A stretch of 64,000 nt of DNA, taken from the NCBI RefSeq assembly GCF_019655855.1, contig NZ_BPFX01000007.1, positions 496,001 through 560,000 on the forward strand, in the 5' to 3' direction. Both the position numbers and the translations under genes were made by a program. Shown piece after piece: positions 54,797 to 64,000 of the stretch. This DNA is from Pseudomonas paralcaligenes (GTDB lineage: Bacteria; Pseudomonadota; Gammaproteobacteria; Pseudomonadales; Pseudomonadaceae). Within the stretch, counting starts at the first letter, position 1. Each line of letters opens with the position of its first letter. The notes below the pieces were generated by a model. The model made no database searches. It saw only the letters and a list, made by a program, of their open reading frames with translations, and was not told where the DNA came from.

Positions 54797-54832
54797 GGCG
54801 GGCGACCTTTCGCAAAAGTAGCTTGGAATACT

Positions 54833-54848
54833 TATACTGGCCGGTATA
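54833..54848. promoter_or_regulatory. Palindromic operator between efflux operon and tetR
   Basis: TATACTGGCCGGTATA, a perfect 16-bp palindrome in the 94-bp divergent promoter region, about 37 bp from the adaptor gene and 42 bp from the regulator gene. It is the likely site of repression by the TetR-type protein; further AT-rich half-sites (AATAC, GTATTAA) flank it. Confidence 0.7.
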
Positions 54849-54890
54849 GTAAAAATAGCGAACTCACCAGTCCAGTATTAAAAGAGCCTG

Positions 54891-55529
54891 ATGTCCGACA
54901 AATCATTGCAGCCTTCCAGCGGGCCCGGACGCCCCAAGGACCCCGCCAAGCGCCAGGCCATTCTGGAGGCCGCCAAGCACCTGTTCATCGAGAACGGCTA
55001 CGACGGCAGCAGCATGGATGCCATCGCCGCCAGGGCCGGCGTGTCCAAGCTCACCGTGTACAGCCACTTCACCGACAAGGAGAACCTGTTCGCCTGCGCG
55101 GTGGAGTCGAAGTGCGAGGAACAGCTGCCGCCGCTGATCTTCGAACTGCGCCCGGGTGGCTCCGTCGAGGACGCCCTGCGCGCCATCGGCCGGGGCTTCA
55201 GCAAGCTGATCAACAGCGACGAGTCGCTGGCCCTGCACCGCCTGATGATCTCGCTCGCCACACAGAACCCGCAGCTGTCGCAGCTGTTCTTCGACGTGGG
55301 CCCGCAACGGGTGATCGACGCCATGCGCCACCTGCTCGAGCAGGCCGACGCCAGCGGCCAGCTGCAGGTGGACAACCCCGTCCACGCCGCCGAGCACTTC
55401 TTCTGCATGATCAAGGGCGGCATCCACTTCCGCGTGCTAATGGGTGTCGGCCAGGCGCCGGACGACACGCAGACCGAGGCCCACGTGCGGGAAGTGGTCG
55501 AGATCTTCCTGCGCGCCTATCGCCGCTGA
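54891..55529 (+). CDS. TetR-family transcriptional regulator
   Basis: A 212-aa regulator. The N-terminal HTH (about 20-65) reads QAILEAAKHLFIENGYDGSS and AIAARAGVSKLTVYSHFTDK. The C-terminal ligand-binding domain resembles those of AcrR/TtgR-like efflux repressors with a C-terminal region typical of the TetR_C_7/AefR-like type (VRIL... not verified). The divergent arrangement with the efflux operon and the shared palindrome suggest local repression relieved by a pump substrate. Confidence 0.88.
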   Translation: MSDKSLQPSSGPGRPKDPAKRQAILEAAKHLFIENGYDGSSMDAIAARAGVSKLTVYSHFTDKENLFACAVESKCEEQLPPLIFELRPGGSVEDALRAIGRGFSKLINSDESLALHRLMISLATQNPQLSQLFFDVGPQRVIDAMRHLLEQADASGQLQVDNPVHAAEHFFCMIKGGIHFRVLMGVGQAPDDTQTEAHVREVVEIFLRAYRR

Positions 55530-55535
55530 TTACGG

Positions 55536-56315
55536 TTAAGGTTTGAGCGCCTTCTTCGGATAGATGTCGTAGCGGCTGGACTTGCCCTCCAGCGCATAGC
55601 TCGGCTTGGCGCCTTCGATGATCGGCGCCTTGCGCGGGCGCTTGACCACCACCCGGTGGCTGGCCAGGGCCAGGGCGGCTTCCAGCAGCGCCGGGGCGTC
55701 CAGATCATCGCCCACCAACGGGCGGAACAGGCGCATTTCCTTCTTCACCAGCGCGCTCTTGTCCCGGTGCGGGAACATCGGGTCGAGATAGACGACCTGG
55801 GGCGGCTCGCCCTGCCAGCCACGCAGCAGCTCGATGGCGTTGCCCCGATGCAGGCGCATGCGCGCGGCGATGGGCGCCACCTCGGCATCGTCCCGGGCGC
55901 GCCCCAGGCCATCCTCGAGCAGCGCGGCGATGATCGGCTGGCGCTCGATCAGATCCATCTCGCAGCCCAGGCTGGCCAGCACGAAGGCGTCGCGCCCGAG
56001 CCCGGCGGTGGCGTCCAGCACGTGAGGACGCACGCCGGGCTGCACGCCCACCGCCTTGGCGATCATCTGCCCGCTGCCGCCGCCGAACAGGCGCCGGTGG
56101 GCCACCGCCCCCTCAACGAAATCCACCCGCACCGGCCCCGGCGCCTGCGGCCCCAGCTCGACCAGCTGCAACCCCTCCTCGCCCAGCTGCACGGCGAACT
56201 CCGCCTCGCCCTCCAGCGGCAGGCCGAGGCGCTCGGCCCAGCGGCCGGCCGCCTCGGCGAACGCAGGTTGCAGGGCCTCGACACGGATGCGGGTGACGGC
56301 GGGTTGGTCGCTCAT
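55536..56315 (-). CDS. rsmJ: 16S rRNA (guanine-1516-N2)-methyltransferase RsmJ
   Basis: A 259-aa SAM-dependent methyltransferase. The SAM-binding motif is [18 protein letters not shown], with acidic motif [16 protein letters not shown]; motif IV is YLDPMFPHR (DPMFP, characteristic of RsmJ). It modifies G1516 of 16S rRNA. The start at 56315 ([15 protein letters not shown]) avoids a non-homologous upstream extension. It is convergent with tetR, 6 bp apart. Confidence 0.92.
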   Translation of the reverse strand: MSDQPAVTRIRVEALQPAFAEAAGRWAERLGLPLEGEAEFAVQLGEEGLQLVELGPQAPGPVRVDFVEGAVAHRRLFGGGSGQMIAKAVGVQPGVRPHVLDATAGLGRDAFVLASLGCEMDLIERQPIIAALLEDGLGRARDDAEVAPIAARMRLHRGNAIELLRGWQGEPPQVVYLDPMFPHRDKSALVKKEMRLFRPLVGDDLDAPALLEAALALASHRVVVKRPRKAPIIEGAKPSYALEGKSSRYDIYPKKALKP

Positions 56316-56386
56316 GGGAAATCGCTCAAAGGAACCGGCGCGCGGTCGATAAGGGGAATAGCCGCCTATTCTGCCAGACCGCACCG

Positions 56387-56911
56387 ATGTCCTCGAAGCT
56401 CGTCGCCCTGCCCGTCCAACGCAACTTCCTGCTGGAACGCCAGTGGGAAGCCGGCCTGCGCGAAGCCTTCGACTACCAGCGCCTGCTCGACTCCCTGCTG
56501 CCAAAGGACACGGCGCCAGCGGAGGACACCCCCGAAGTCATCACCACCGAACGGCTGGAGTCCGACCACGCGGCCACAGATGCCTGGCTCGAAGGCTTCC
56601 GCCAGACGCTGCAGCAGCGCGAATGGCAGCTCGGCGTCAGTGAATATCGCCGCGGCCCCATGCTCGACCCGCTGACGCTGGGGTTGGCCGGCGATGCCTT
56701 CACCCCAGCCTCCGACTCCCCCCACGACAGCGCGGCGGACGAGGACGACCTGATTCGCCAGTGGCGTCTGTCCCGCCTGGAGAGCGCCGGCAGCCGCAGC
56801 CAGATCGTCGCCACGGAGGCGCCCCGGGACACCCGTCACGCCCTCGGCGCCTATGGCGGCATCGCCTTGCTCGTCACGACCGGCCAGGAACTGCTCCCGG
56901 CGAACCGCTAG
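56387..56911 (+). CDS. Hypothetical Pseudomonas protein
   Basis: A 174-aa acidic protein ([20 protein letters not shown]...). No recognised domain; helical N-terminus and a low-complexity Asp/Ser/Pro segment ([15 protein letters not shown]). It overlaps the convergent extensin gene by 4 bases at the 3' end. It is divergent from rsmJ. Confidence 0.5.
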   Translation: MSSKLVALPVQRNFLLERQWEAGLREAFDYQRLLDSLLPKDTAPAEDTPEVITTERLESDHAATDAWLEGFRQTLQQREWQLGVSEYRRGPMLDPLTLGLAGDAFTPASDSPHDSAADEDDLIRQWRLSRLESAGSRSQIVATEAPRDTRHALGAYGGIALLVTTGQELLPANR

Positions 56912-57597
56912 CGGCACATGCGGAACAGCCCCATGTCCAGGTGGAAGTGATCACGGTGGGCGGCGTTGTAGTCCGGTCCCAGGGTGACGTTGAAGCTGTC
57001 GCAGGCGGCGTCGCGCACCCGGCGCAGGAACAGCGCCTCCTTACCCTCGCCGCCCCAGTCCCGCGCCACGCTGATGCGCCTGCCGTCCTTCAGGCGGAAT
57101 CCGGCGATGTCCAGCGCATTGGCCGTGGCGTGCTGGCTGCGCCGCTGGCTGGTGCCGATGTTGCGGCAGGCGAAGCTGCCCAGGTGCTCGACCCGCGCCA
57201 CCGGCTGGCCAAACACCTCGCGCGCCGCCGGTTGCAGGCCATGTTCCTCGAACAGCGCGTAGGCCACCGCCAATTTGCAGCTGGCCAGGAAACCAGAGCT
57301 GAACTGCACCCCGGCGCCCTGCACGCGCACGGCGTTTTCCACGGCGCAGCCCGCGGCGGGCTCGCTGTCCGCCACGGCCGTATAGCGCAGCACGCTGCTG
57401 TCCAGCGCCAGACGACACAGCTCGGGCGCCTGCTGCAGTCGCATCAGCTTGTAGCCGGTGAGCAGGTTGGGCGGCCGCCGGACATCCAGCGGCGCCCAGG
57501 GATTCCAGTCCGGCGGCACCTGCAGCCAGCCCTGGTAGACAGCCAGCGGCGCACCGATCAGGGCCGACAGCAGGAGCAGCCAGAAGGCGCGCCACAT
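56908..57597 (-). CDS. Extensin-like C-terminal domain protein
   Basis: A 229-aa protein with an N-terminal signal anchor (FWLLLLSALIGAPLAVYQGW). The body is the extensin-like family: CRLALDSSVLRYTAV, GAGVQFSSGFLASCKLAVAYALF (two segments), SQHATANALDIAGF and DHFHLDMG. The last two carry His/Asp residues like those of LAS-type (DD-peptidase-like) metal sites. It may act on peptidoglycan in the periplasm, although activity is not established. It ends next to the small gene at 56387. Confidence 0.8.
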   Translation of the reverse strand: MWRAFWLLLLSALIGAPLAVYQGWLQVPPDWNPWAPLDVRRPPNLLTGYKLMRLQQAPELCRLALDSSVLRYTAVADSEPAAGCAVENAVRVQGAGVQFSSGFLASCKLAVAYALFEEHGLQPAAREVFGQPVARVEHLGSFACRNIGTSQRRSQHATANALDIAGFRLKDGRRISVARDWGGEGKEALFLRRVRDAACDSFNVTLGPDYNAAHRDHFHLDMGLFRMCR

Positions 57598-57604
57598 GCC
57601 GCCG

Positions 57605-58429
57605 TCAGCCGAACAGGTCGTTGATCTCGTCGAACGGCACGGCCTCGCCCATCGCCGCCAGGCTGCCCCGGGCCAACTCGCCGGCGGCGAGGAAGAACTC
57701 GCCGTAGGCCACCCGCGCCAGGTTCGAACCCACGCTGACCCGCTTCACGCCCAGGTCCGCCAATTCAGCCAGGGACAGGCGCAGGTTCGGCGAGCCGACC
57801 AGCACGTTGACCGGCCGGGGCGCCACCGCCTGGACCACCGCCTTGATCTCGTCGCGGCTGCGCAGCCCGGGCGCGTAGAGCACGTCGGCGCCGGCCTCGG
57901 CATAGGCCACCAGGCGGCGAATAGCGTCGTCCAGGTCGACGCGGCCATGCAGGAAGTTCTCCGCGCGGGCCGCCAGGGTGAAGGGGAAGTCCAGCGACCG
58001 GGCCGCCTCCACCGCGGCGTGAATGCGCTCCACGGCCAGCTCCAGGGGATAGATGGGTGTGTCGGCGCGACCACTGGCGTCCTCGATGGAGCCACCCACC
58101 AACCCCGCCTCGGCGGCCAGGCGGATGGTCGCGGCGCAGTCCTCCGGCGCGTCGCCGTAGCCGTTCTCCAGGTCGGCCACCACCGGCAGCGGCGTGGCCT
58201 CGACGATCGCGCGCGCGTTGGCCAGGCACTCGTCGCGGCTCACCGCGCCCTCGGCATCGCGCCGCCCCAGGGAGAACGCCAGCCCGGCGCTAGTGGTGGC
58301 CAGCGCCTGGAAACCGAGCCGGGCGAGCATCTTCGCCGAGCCGGCGTCCCACGGATTGGGCAGGACCAGCAGCCCCTCGCCCAGGTGCAGGTCACGGAAG
58401 GCTTCGCCACGCTCTCGCTGCGTACTCAT
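57605..58429 (-). CDS. PEP mutase / isocitrate lyase family protein
   Basis: A 274-aa TIM-barrel protein. VLPNPWDAGSAKMLARLGF, VVADLENGYGD (metal-binding D-x-E) and GGSIEDASG are typical of the PEP mutase/isocitrate lyase superfamily. Substrate specificity (carboxyvinyl-phosphonate, methylisocitrate or oxaloacetate) is not determined: the active-site KKCGH loop of lyases is absent, and RAENFL is present instead. It is a common orphan in Pseudomonas and lies 7 bp upstream of the extensin gene, probably co-transcribed. Confidence 0.82.
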   Translation of the reverse strand: MSTQRERGEAFRDLHLGEGLLVLPNPWDAGSAKMLARLGFQALATTSAGLAFSLGRRDAEGAVSRDECLANARAIVEATPLPVVADLENGYGDAPEDCAATIRLAAEAGLVGGSIEDASGRADTPIYPLELAVERIHAAVEAARSLDFPFTLAARAENFLHGRVDLDDAIRRLVAYAEAGADVLYAPGLRSRDEIKAVVQAVAPRPVNVLVGSPNLRLSLAELADLGVKRVSVGSNLARVAYGEFFLAAGELARGSLAAMGEAVPFDEINDLFG

Positions 58430-58489
58430 GTTGCTGCTCCTTGCGCCGAGTGAAGGAAATGGACCGGCCGCCCGGAAGAGCGGCCCCTG

Positions 58490-59392
58490 TCAGAGCAGAC
58501 CGAGCTGCTCGACCTCCGGTTCAACCTGCGCCGGGCCCAGCGCCGGCAACCCCGGCAGGCGCTGGGCCAGGCAGTCATGGAAACGTAGCGCCTGGGCAGC
58601 GGCCAGGTGGTTGTCCGGCGTGTGCAGGAAGACATGGGGCGCCAGGCCCTGCTCGATCCAGGCCGCGACCTTGTCCAGCCAGGGTTCGAGGAACGGCTGG
58701 TTGGCGTCCAGGTCCGGCCCGCCGATGAAGCGCACCTGCGGGCTGCCGCTGAACGCAGCTGGGCGCAGCGGCAGGCGCGGCTTCCGCGACTGGGCATGGA
58801 GCACCGCCGGATCGCGCGAGGTACAGGCGAACAGGGCTCGCGAATCCAGGCAGATGCGCTCCACGCCCCGCTCCTGCAGGCAGCGGTTGAGCAGGCGCTC
58901 CTCATCGCCCTTGGCGAAGAAGACCGGATGGCGCACCTCGACGGCGATGGCACGGCTGGAGAACTCGTCAAGCCAGGCCAGCAGCTCGCCCAACCGGGTC
59001 GGGCCGAAGCTGGCCGGCAGTTGCAGCCACAGCGGCGCTACCCGCTCGCCCAGCGGCTGCAGCAGCCGGAGGAAGTCGAGCGTGGCGCCGAAGTGGTCGC
59101 GCAGGTCGCCCTCATGGCTGATGTCACGCGGCAACTTGGCGCAGAAGCGGAAGCCGGCGGGCATCTGCTCGGCCCAGCGCAGCACGGTCGCCGGCGCCGG
59201 GCGGGCATAGAAGGTCGTGTTGCCCTCCACCGTATTGAAGGTGGCGGCGTAGTGGCTCAGGGTGTCGGCGGGGCGCAGGCCGGCAGGATAGAAGCTGCCG
59301 CGCCAGGCCGGCTCGTTCCAGGAAGGACAGCCAAGGAAGTACGGCATGGGGGCCGCGCCGGAGGCGTCGGACGAGGAATCTCGGAGGGTCAT
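58490..59392 (-). CDS. DUF72 (YecE-like) protein
   Basis: A 300-aa protein of the DUF72 TIM-barrel family. FLGCPSWNEPAWRGSFYP, FNTVEGNTTFYARP, FRFCAKLPRDISHE and IAVEVRHPVFF are signature regions. Function unknown. The MTLRDSSSDAS leader may be short of a better start; MPYFLGCP at residue 16 is an alternative start. It lies upstream of the PEP mutase gene in the same direction. Confidence 0.85.
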   Translation of the reverse strand: MTLRDSSSDASGAAPMPYFLGCPSWNEPAWRGSFYPAGLRPADTLSHYAATFNTVEGNTTFYARPAPATVLRWAEQMPAGFRFCAKLPRDISHEGDLRDHFGATLDFLRLLQPLGERVAPLWLQLPASFGPTRLGELLAWLDEFSSRAIAVEVRHPVFFAKGDEERLLNRCLQERGVERICLDSRALFACTSRDPAVLHAQSRKPRLPLRPAAFSGSPQVRFIGGPDLDANQPFLEPWLDKVAAWIEQGLAPHVFLHTPDNHLAAAQALRFHDCLAQRLPGLPALGPAQVEPEVEQLGLL

Positions 59393-59432
59393 CGGCTATC
59401 CAGGGAGTGCATATCCGACCGCCGCCTGAGGC

Positions 59433-59777
59433 TCAGGCGTACAGGTCGAGGCCGAGGACTTCGCTGGCGTCGCGCTCTTCGGTGTAGCCCGCGGTGTTGC
59501 CGTAGGCGGCCAGGGCCTGGTTAGCCTTGGCGCTGAAACCGCGCTGCTGGGAGAGATTTTCCTGGAGCCGCGCCGGCAGACTGTCGCTGCTGGCGTTGCC
59601 GGCCTGCACGCGCCGCGGCTGGGCGAGCTGTTCGTAACCCTGGGTGGAAGACGGCGAAACCGGCTGTTCCTGGCGCTGCTCGACCTCACGCTGTGCCTCG
59701 CGAAAAGGCGTGACCGAGCTGCCCGGGCGGGGGCTGCGGTCCAGCGGATAGGAGGATGAGAAGCCGTCGATACGCAT
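59433..59777 (-). CDS. Conserved small hypothetical protein
   Basis: A 114-aa low-complexity hydrophilic protein (MRIDGFSSSYPLDRSPRPGS..., then many Gln/Ser/Arg). The C-terminus (FSAKANQALAAYGNTAGYTE) is more ordered. It is a conserved orphan beside tsaB in Pseudomonas as far as I recognise; function unknown. Confidence 0.55.
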   Translation of the reverse strand: MRIDGFSSSYPLDRSPRPGSSVTPFREAQREVEQRQEQPVSPSSTQGYEQLAQPRRVQAGNASSDSLPARLQENLSQQRGFSAKANQALAAYGNTAGYTEERDASEVLGLDLYA

Positions 59778-59867
59778 GATTACTGCTCGGGATACGTGGA
59801 TGGCAATTTAGCGGCGCCAGAAAAAAATGGCAATTTGCCTGGCCCGTCAGCGGACGGAAGGCGAAGT

Positions 59868-60551
59868 CTAGGGCTTGGGCGCCTTAGGCGTGGCAACGTT
59901 GTCCCGCAGGTAGACCGGCTGCGCCTCATCGGCCGGCAGCGCCTCGCCACGCGCCCAGGCGAAGGTCGCCAGGGTCAGCAGGTCCAGGGCGTGGGGCAGC
60001 ATGGCGTCGTCGCGGCCGCTGGGCGTCAGCCCGATACGCGCGCCGTAGGTACCCCAGCCGGTGCCGGCAGCGAACCAGTCGCCGACGGCGCCACGGGGCA
60101 ACTCCGCCCTCTCCGGCGCCAGCACGGCCTCGGCGCCCTGCAGGCGCATCTCGCCCTGCTCGGCGACGTAGCAGCCCCAGTACACTTCGTCCATGCGCGC
60201 GTCGATCGCCGCGGCCACCTGCCGGGCACCGTGCTCGCGCAGGGCGCGCTGGGCCAGCACGGCCAGGTTGGAAACCGGCAGCACCGGGCGGTCCAAGGCG
60301 AAGGCCAGGCCCTGCACCACGCCGATGGCGATGCGCACCCCGGTGAAGGCGCCGGGCCCGCGGCCGAAGGCGATGGCATCCACCGCGGACAGCGCTACCC
60401 CCGCCTCGTCCAGCAGGTCTTGCACCATGGGCAGCAGACGCTGGGCGTGCAGGCGCGGGATCACCTCATAGTGGCTGAGCGTCCTGCCATCGTGCAGCAG
60501 GGCGACGGAGCAGGCTTCGGTGGCGGTATCCAGGGCCAGCAGGGTGGTCAT
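59868..60551 (-). CDS. tsaB: tRNA threonylcarbamoyladenosine protein TsaB
   Basis: A 227-aa ASKHA-fold protein: LLALDTATEACSVALL (phosphate-binding strand), ALSAVDAIAFGRGPGAFTGVRI and DARMDEVYWGCY. TsaB is the non-catalytic partner of TsaD in t6A synthesis on tRNAs reading ANN codons. It ends 90 bp before the 59433 gene. Confidence 0.94.
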   Translation of the reverse strand: MTTLLALDTATEACSVALLHDGRTLSHYEVIPRLHAQRLLPMVQDLLDEAGVALSAVDAIAFGRGPGAFTGVRIAIGVVQGLAFALDRPVLPVSNLAVLAQRALREHGARQVAAAIDARMDEVYWGCYVAEQGEMRLQGAEAVLAPERAELPRGAVGDWFAAGTGWGTYGARIGLTPSGRDDAMLPHALDLLTLATFAWARGEALPADEAQPVYLRDNVATPKAPKP

Positions 60552-60640
60552 CAGGGCATCCGGTCGGGCAGAAAAAGGCGGCGATTATACCCGAGGCTGG
60601 GCGGGGTTCCGATTGGCCGTGGTGATCGTGGCACAGGGGC

Positions 60641-60663
60641 TTCGCGGCCAAGGCCGCTCCCAC
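60641..60663. repeat. REP half-site, copy 7
   Basis: Only the right arm TTCGCGGCCAAGGCCGCTCCCAC is present, upstream of the adk terminator. The left arm has been lost. Confidence 0.7.
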
Positions 60664-60683
60664 ATGCACCCGGTAGAAAGCAC

Positions 60684-60707
60684 AACGGCCCGCATGGGCG
60701 GGCCGTT
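60684..60707. terminator. Terminator after adk
   Basis: Stem AACGGCCCGC / GCGGGCCGTT with an ATGG loop, just past the adk stop codon. The trailing T-tract on the minus strand is short (GTGCTTT). Confidence 0.7.
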
Positions 60708-60726
60708 GGACGGAGCGAGCAGCCGA

Positions 60727-61533
<807 letters not shown>

Positions 61534-64000
61534 TCAGCCAGTGTTGCGCAGCCCTGCCGCGATCCCCGCCACGCTGACCAGCAATGCCTGCTCCAGAGGG
61601 CTGTCCAGAGGGCTTTCGCGCTGCCTGCAGCGGGCCAGGAGCTCGGCCTGCAGCAGGTGAAGCGGGTCCAGGTAGATATTGCGCACGGTGATCGCCTCGC
61701 GGGTCTCCGGACTGTGGGTGAGCAGCTCCGACTGATGGGTCAGGCCCAGCACCATGGAACGGCACTGCGACAATAGGTCGCGCAAATGCGCACCCAGCGG
61801 TCGCAATCCGGATTCGACCAGGCGTTCGTCATACAACGACGCGATCGCCGGGTCGGTCTTGGCCAGCACCATCTCCAGCATGTCGATGCGGGTGCGGAAG
61901 AACGGCCAGCGCTCGCGCATGTCCTCCAGCAGCCCCTTGCCGCCGCCCTCCAGGGCCTTGGCCAGCGCGGTTTCCCAGCCCAGCCAGGCCGGCAGCATCA
62001 GCCGCGTCTGGGTCCAGGCGAAGATCCACGGAATGGCGCGCAGGCTCTCCACCCCGCCGGCGCGGCGCTTGGCCGGGCGGCTGCCGAGCGGCAGGCGGCC
62101 GAGCTCCTGTTCCGGCGTGGCCTGGCGGAAGTACTCGACAAACTGCGGATGCTCGCGCACCACGGCGCGGTAGGCGGCGACGCCATCGGCGGCCAGGCGG
62201 TCCATGGCCGAGCGCCAGGCCGGCTCCGGCGCGGGCGGCGGCAGCAGGGTCGCCTCCAGCACAGCGGCCAGGTAGAGGTTGAGGTTCTGCTCCGCCAGCC
62301 GCGGCAGGCCGAACTTGAAGCGGATCATCTCGCCCTGCTCGGTGGTGCGGAAGCGCCCGCTCACCGAGCCTGGCGGCTGCGACAGGATGGCCGCGTGGGC
62401 CGGACCGCCGCCACGCCCCACCGTGCCGCCGCGGCCGTGGAACAGCAGCAGCTCCACCTGGTGCCGGCGGCAGATCTCGACCAGCGACTCCTGCGCCCGG
62501 TACTGGGCCCAGGCGGCGGCCGTGGTGCCGGCGTCCTTGGCCGAGTCGGAATAGCCGATCATCACTTCCTGCGGCCCGTGCAGACGTGCGCGGTAACCGT
62601 GCAGGCCGAGCAGGCGGTCGATGGCCGGGCCGGCGTTGTCCAGGTCGGCCAGGGTCTCGAACAGCGGCGCCACCCGCATCGGCCGCCGCAGCCCGGCTTC
62701 CTTGAGCAGCAGCTGCACCGCCAGCACGTCGGACGGCGCGCCGGCCATGGAGATGACGTAGGTGCCCAGCGAAGCCGCCGGCGCGGCGGCGATCACCCGG
62801 CAGGTGGCCAGGACCTCGGCAGTCTCGGCCGAAGGCTGGTGCTGCGGAGGCAGCAGCGGGCGACGGCTGTCCAGCTCGCGCAGGAGGAATTCGAGGCGCT
62901 GGTCCTCGTCCCACTCGGCGTAGTTGCCCAGCCCCAGGTAATCGGTGATCTCGGCCATGGCCGCGGCGTGGCGGGCGGCGTCCTGGCGGATGTCCAGGCG
63001 CACCAGGAACAGGCCGAAGCAAGCGGCCCGGCGCAGGCAGTCGAGCAGTTCGCCCTCGGCGATCACGCCCATGCCGCAGGCATGCAGCGAGTGGTAACAG
63101 AGTTCGAGCGGCTCCAGCAGCTCGCGGTTGTCGTGGAGCACCTCGGGGCCGGGGGCCACCTCCTCGTCCAGCGCCGCCTCGGCCCAGGCGCGAGTGGCGC
63201 GCAGGCGCTCGCGCAGTTGCTTGAGCACGGCGCGATAGGGCTCGGGATGCACGCCGACGCGCAGGCGCAGTTCGTCGCTGGCCTGCTGCATGGAGAGCTC
63301 GGCGGCCAGCCGGTCGATATCGCGCAGGTAGAGGTCGGCCGCCATCCAGCGCGCCAGCAGCAGCACCTTGCGGCTGACCTCGGCGGTGACGTTGGGGTTG
63401 CCGTCGCGGTCGCCGCCCATCCAGGAAGCGAAGCGCACCGGCGCGGCGCCCAGCGGCAGGCGCAGGCCACAGGCGTCCCGCAGGGCCTGGTCGGCCTTGC
63501 GCAGGAAGCTGGGCAGGGCCTGCCACAGGGAGTGCTCGATCACCGCGAAGCCCCACTTGGCCTCGTCCACCGGGCTCGGCCGACTGCGGCGGATTTCCTC
63601 GGTGTGCCAGGCCTCGGCGATCAGCCGGCGCAGCTGGAGTTGCGCCTGGTCGCGCTCGGCCGGCAACAGGTCCACGTGATCGAGCGCGGCGAGTTGCGCC
63701 GCGATGGCGTCGTACTTCTGGATCAGGGTGCGCCGCGCCACCTCGGTGGGATGCGCGGTGAGCACCAGCTCGATGTCCAGGCGGCCCAGCTGGCGGGCCA
63801 GCGCATCCGGCTTGTGCCCGGCGGCCACCAGGCGCTGCAGCAGCTCCGCCAGCGCCCGGTCGTCGAACGGTTGCACCTCGTCGGCGTGATGGCGGCGGAT
63901 GCGGTGATACTGTTCGGCGATGTTGGCTAGGTTGAGGAACTGGTTGAAGGCCCGCGCCACCGGCAGCAGCTCGTCGTCACTAAGCCCGTCCAGGGTCTCG
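61534..64000 (-). CDS. ppc: Phosphoenolpyruvate carboxylase (5' end beyond window)
   Basis: The C-terminal 822 residues of an enzyme of about 878 aa; the frame is open at the window edge ([18 protein letters not shown]), so about 55 N-terminal residues are missing. Catalytic motifs include VLTAHPTEV (His138-type), [14 protein letters not shown] (the Gly-rich loop), [10 protein letters not shown] and [10 protein letters not shown], and the conserved C-terminal NTG ends. It makes oxaloacetate from PEP and bicarbonate. It is followed, after a 159-bp gap, by adk. Confidence 0.96.
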   Translation of the reverse strand, partial: ETLDGLSDDELLPVARAFNQFLNLANIAEQYHRIRRHHADEVQPFDDRALAELLQRLVAAGHKPDALARQLGRLDIELVLTAHPTEVARRTLIQKYDAIAAQLAALDHVDLLPAERDQAQLQLRRLIAEAWHTEEIRRSRPSPVDEAKWGFAVIEHSLWQALPSFLRKADQALRDACGLRLPLGAAPVRFASWMGGDRDGNPNVTAEVSRKVLLLARWMAADLYLRDIDRLAAELSMQQASDELRLRVGVHPEPYRAVLKQLRERLRATRAWAEAALDEEVAPGPEVLHDNRELLEPLELCYHSLHACGMGVIAEGELLDCLRRAACFGLFLVRLDIRQDAARHAAAMAEITDYLGLGNYAEWDEDQRLEFLLRELDSRRPLLPPQHQPSAETAEVLATCRVIAAAPAASLGTYVISMAGAPSDVLAVQLLLKEAGLRRPMRVAPLFETLADLDNAGPAIDRLLGLHGYRARLHGPQEVMIGYSDSAKDAGTTAAAWAQYRAQESLVEICRRHQVELLLFHGRGGTVGRGGGPAHAAILSQPPGSVSGRFRTTEQGEMIRFKFGLPRLAEQNLNLYLAAVLEATLLPPPAPEPAWRSAMDRLAADGVAAYRAVVREHPQFVEYFRQATPEQELGRLPLGSRPAKRRAGGVESLRAIPWIFAWTQTRLMLPAWLGWETALAKALEGGGKGLLEDMRERWPFFRTRIDMLEMVLAKTDPAIASLYDERLVESGLRPLGAHLRDLLSQCRSMVLGLTHQSELLTHSPETREAITVRNIYLDPLHLLQAELLARCRQRESPLDSPLEQALLVSVAGIAAGLRNTG

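Noticed and set aside
50831..55546. A 1571-codon plus-strand frame opposite the RND operon and overlapping tetR
   Set aside because: It overlaps three well-supported genes in other frames; product is His/Gln/Arg-rich without domains.

Overview
The window is a GC-rich bacterial chromosome segment, almost certainly from a Pseudomonas (Gammaproteobacteria). The inference rests on the gene set and order (bcp-gcvR / dapA-bamC-purC, metH, putA with an N-terminal DNA-binding domain, adk-ppc, tsaB), on seven copies of a Pseudomonas-type REP palindrome (GTGGGAGCGG...CCGCTCCCAC), and on strong third-position G/C. No species name can be fixed from the sequence alone. Most of the window is ordinary core genome; two stretches are accessory-like.

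Layout. 1-5.7 kb: the tail of an upstream gene, a DUF1883 gene, two REPs, an RlmN-like radical SAM methyltransferase translationally coupled to a leucine-rich-repeat protein kinase, a membrane-anchored EEP-family phosphodiesterase and several small unknown genes, including a divergent ribosomal protein S21-like gene. 5.8-10.3 kb: an SDR stress oxidoreductase and a bacterial NHEJ module (ligD, ku), followed by an easily missed 42-codon cysteine-rich gene with a strong ribosome binding site.

10.4-27.9 kb is the most interesting region: a minus-strand block of nine genes. Seven form a locus matching the Escherichia coli yehI-yehL-yehM-yehP-yehQ arrangement: two tandem DUF4132 giants, a MoxR-type AAA ATPase, a DUF5682 protein, a VWA protein, a SWIM zinc-finger protein and a 102-aa partner. 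The last five overlap one another by 4 or 8 bases. Upstream lie a HTH protein with an apparently dead ATPase domain and a membrane-anchored P-loop ATPase, overlapping by 16 bases. The domain set (AAA chaperone, VWA adaptor, DNA-binding regulator, membrane NTPase, large repeat-like proteins) resembles NTP-dependent conflict or stress-response systems. The function is not known, and this is the best candidate here for an undescribed system.

28-30.3 kb: a secreted protein, a membrane protein and a TerB-like protein. 30.5-38.2 kb (plus strand): metH, an FAD/NAD(P)-binding protein, a DUF6176 protein, pnuC with a NadR-like kinase (NAD precursor salvage), an ion-channel-like protein and an OsmE-type lipoprotein. 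38.4-42.7 kb: bcp-gcvR divergent from dapA-bamC, then a long-form purC.

42.7-45.1 kb: a 305-bp MITE-like element with 22-bp terminal inverted repeats and an 8-bp target duplication, tRNA-Ser(CGA), a toxin-antitoxin pair with a palindromic operator, a truncated integrase and two unknown genes. This looks like the remnant of an integrative element at a tRNA gene. 45.3-64 kb: a DUF4197 protein, putA with a cluster of GTTGCA operator motifs, an RND efflux pair with a divergent TetR regulator and palindromic operator, rsmJ, an extensin-like protein, a PEP mutase/isocitrate lyase family enzyme, a DUF72 protein, tsaB, adk and most of ppc, which runs off the window end.
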